Assembly: GCA_046095485.1 (NCBI GenBank)
Contig: JBJTJN010000033.1
Coordinates: forward strand, 1 to 6,969
Length of the DNA stretch: 6,969 bases
Direction: 5' to 3'
Source of the DNA: SYFI01 sp046095485
GTDB taxonomy: Bacteria > Actinomycetota > Thermoleophilia > Miltoncostaeales > Miltoncostaeaceae
Of the stretch, positions 5,253 through 6,969 are shown piece after piece. Position 1 is the first letter of the stretch; every line of letters starts with the position of its first letter. The notes under the pieces were generated by a model, which saw only the letters and a program-made list of their open reading frames with translations, had not been told where the DNA came from and made no database searches. The position numbers were made by a program, and so were the translations under genes.

Positions 5253-6969
5253 GCACCCTCAGCCCGCGAACGCCCGACCTGCCGCCCGGAGACGACCCGC
5301 GCCCGCCGCGGCGTCGCAAGCGGCGCCCGTCGCGGCCCGTGCTGCGCATGGCGTCGTTCACCGTGGGCATCCTGGTGCTCTTCGGCGTGCTGGTGGCCCG
5401 CCTGTGGTTCCTGCAGGTGATCGGCGGGGGCGACTACCAGGAGCGCGCCGAGGCCAACCGCCTGCGCACGATCGTCACCGAGGCCCCACGCGGGGCCATC
5501 ACCGACCGCAACGGGGCACCGCTCGTGACCAGCCGCGAGGTGCTCAACCTCGTCGCCGAGCCGCGACAGCTGGCCGGTGCCGAGGGCGACGGCGCGCTTC
5601 GCCGGCTGTCGGTGGCGCTCGGGCACCCGCCCGGGTACTTCGGCGCGAAGGTGAAGAAGGCCGCCGAGGCCCGGCCGTTCGAGGCCGTGGTGCTCGAGGA
5701 GGACACCACTCCGGAGCTGCAGGCCTACGTGGAGGAGCGCCGGGCGCAGCTTCCGGGCATCAGCCTGCAGGCGGCCTACGTGCGCGACTACCCCGAGGGG
5801 AGCACCGCCGCGCACGTGCTCGGCTACACCGGGCCCATTCCGGCCGAGTCCGCTGATGAGTACGGCAGTCGGGGCTACCTCGGCTACGAGACCGTGGGTC
5901 GCGCCGGCATGGAGGCCGAGTACGAGCAGTACCTGCGCGGGATCGCCGGGCGCGAGCAGGTGGAGGTGGACGCCCGCGGCGAGGTGGTGGGCCGGGGGAT
6001 CCTCTCGCAGACGCCGCCGCGCCCGGGCCAGGCGCTGCGCCTCTCCATCGACCTCAAGGTGCAGAAGGCGCTCGAGGCTGCCCTGCGCGATGAGGTCCGT
6101 GGTTCGGGCACGTCCACCGGTGCCGCGGGCGTGGCCATCGACCCCAAGACCGGCGCCGTCCTCGCCCTGGCGTCGTACCCCACCTTCGACCCCGACGTCT
6201 TCCAGTCGGGCACCCCGCGCGATGTGCGCCGCGTGCTCACCAGCCCCAGCCGCCCGCTGCTCGACCGCGCCATCGGCGGTGAGTACCCGGCGGCGTCCAC
6301 CTTCAAGGCGATCACCGCCACCGCCGCGCTGCAGAGCGGGCTCTACACGGCGGGCGAGATCATCGAGTCGCCCGGATCGGTGGTGCTCTACAAGACGCGC
6401 TTCAAGGGCTTCAACGAGACCGACCACGGCAAGATCGGCATCTCCGAGGCCCTCGAGGTGTCGAGCGACACGTTCTTCTACGAGCTCGGCGACCGCTCGT
6501 ACCGCGTGCGCGGCTGGCCGCTGCAGGACTGGTCGCGCAAGTTCGGGCTGGGACGGCCGACGGGCCTGGACACCAGCGAGGGCGAGAGCTCCGGCCTGGT
6601 GCCGGACCTCGCCTACAAGCGCCGCACATGCGACCGCAAGGTCGACCCCATCAACTGCTCATGGCGCCCCGGTGACTCCATCAACATGTCCATCGGCCAG
6701 GGCAACGTGCTGGTGACCCCCATCCAGATGGCCGTGGCCTATGCCGCCATCGCCAACGGCGGCACCGTGGTGACGCCCACGCTCGGCCGCGCCGTGGTGG
6801 ATGCCGATGGTCGCGTGCTGCGCGACCTGCTGAGCGCCCGCGCCACGCGCCCGCTGGGCATCTCGAAGCAGGCCTTGCAGCTCATCCGGACTGGCCTGCG
6901 CCTCTCGGCGAACGTCAACGGCGGCACGGCGACCCCGGTGTTCGGGGCCCTGCCCGAACAGTTCCGCGT
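5249..6969 (+). CDS. mrdA: Penicillin-binding protein 2, class B transpeptidase (3' end outside window)
   Basis: PBP2 cross-links lateral-wall peptidoglycan as partner of RodA in the elongasome. The frame is open from GTG 5249 to the window edge (573 full codons). It begins with a Pro/Arg-rich cytoplasmic tail and a membrane helix at about residues 34-53 (ASFTVGILVLFGVLVARLWF). The pedestal/dimerisation domain follows, with EAPRGAITDRNG and later GRAGMEAEYEQYLRG. The transpeptidase domain shows ID-KTGAVLALASYPTFDP, the active-site YPAASTFK with Ser350 and Lys353, SSD (405-407, the PBP2 S-x-D version of the second motif) and GDSINMSIGQGNVLVTPIQMA. The KTG motif should come just after the window end (LPEQFR is typically followed by AGKTGTA). 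Cys461 and Cys470 are the only cysteines seen. GTG overlaps the mreD stop as GTGA, with GGGA at 5234-5237 as a weak RBS. A rodA-type gene is expected next. Confidence 0.96.
   Translation, partial: MSTLSPRTPDLPPGDDPRPPRRRKRRPSRPVLRMASFTVGILVLFGVLVARLWFLQVIGGGDYQERAEANRLRTIVTEAPRGAITDRNGAPLVTSREVLNLVAEPRQLAGAEGDGALRRLSVALGHPPGYFGAKVKKAAEARPFEAVVLEEDTTPELQAYVEERRAQLPGISLQAAYVRDYPEGSTAAHVLGYTGPIPAESADEYGSRGYLGYETVGRAGMEAEYEQYLRGIAGREQVEVDARGEVVGRGILSQTPPRPGQALRLSIDLKVQKALEAALRDEVRGSGTSTGAAGVAIDPKTGAVLALASYPTFDPDVFQSGTPRDVRRVLTSPSRPLLDRAIGGEYPAASTFKAITATAALQSGLYTAGEIIESPGSVVLYKTRFKGFNETDHGKIGISEALEVSSDTFFYELGDRSYRVRGWPLQDWSRKFGLGRPTGLDTSEGESSGLVPDLAYKRRTCDRKVDPINCSWRPGDSINMSIGQGNVLVTPIQMAVAYAAIANGGTVVTPTLGRAVVDADGRVLRDLLSARATRPLGISKQALQLIRTGLRLSANVNGGTATPVFGALPEQFR

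Noticed and set aside
5078..6427. A 449-codon open frame on the - strand opposite mreD and mrdA
   Set aside because: Same codon-bias artefact; the + strand encodes PBP2 with its active-site motifs through this region.
5404..6716. Two consecutive + strand frames (5404-5856 and 5856-6716) lying inside mrdA
   Set aside because: Both are out of frame with PBP2, rich in Arg/Pro/Ser and without any recognisable motif.
1..6969. tRNA, rRNA, CRISPR, insertion sequences, attachment sites or long repeats
   Set aside because: I found no matching structure or repeat; gaps between genes are too short apart from 2445-2602 and 3647-3736, which hold only the small elements listed.

Overview
This is a very GC-rich window (well over 65% by eye, with codon third positions almost all G or C) that carries one densely packed, co-directional gene cluster on the + strand. 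The order is folC (3' part), a double-zinc-ribbon membrane protein, ndk, maf, mreB, mreC, mreD and mrdA (PBP2, 5' part). The order folC - small membrane protein - ndk - mreB - mreC - mreD - pbp2 is the known layout of this locus in Actinomycetota such as Streptomyces. A maf gene between ndk and mreB and a zinc-ribbon protein after folC suggest a deep-branching class such as Thermoleophilia. That placement is inference. Nothing in the window looks mobile, phage-derived, CRISPR-like or recently transferred.

Region 1 (about 1-2444) is a metabolic/housekeeping block: folate polyglutamylation (FolC), a two-helix membrane protein with four CxxC knuckles, nucleoside diphosphate kinase, and a Maf-type nucleotide pyrophosphatase. 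These genes are packed tail to head with 3-base gaps or 4-base overlaps, so they are probably one transcript with translational coupling. Region 2 (2445-2602) is the largest gap. It holds a perfect GC hairpin right after maf, two further hairpins and a weak promoter candidate, and is the likely transcriptional boundary. Region 3 (2603-6969) is the elongasome block: the MreB actin-like filament, the MreC periplasmic scaffold, the MreD membrane protein and the PBP2 transpeptidase, which together direct lateral peptidoglycan synthesis in rod-shaped cells. PBP2 runs off the window just before the expected KTG motif.

The most notable point is translation initiation. Three of the seven starts inside the window appear to be non-standard: CTG for the zinc-ribbon protein (983), CTG for maf (1872) and probably ATT for mreC (3737). 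In each case the extra N-terminal residues restore family-typical sequence or a membrane helix, and a Shine-Dalgarno-like sequence lies 6-8 bases upstream. An annotation limited to ATG/GTG/TTG would truncate all three. The four-base overlaps at 1456 (ATGA), 1872 (CTGA) and 5249 (GTGA) use three different first bases. I see no evidence of a wholly new system; this is a conserved core locus with some distinctive details.
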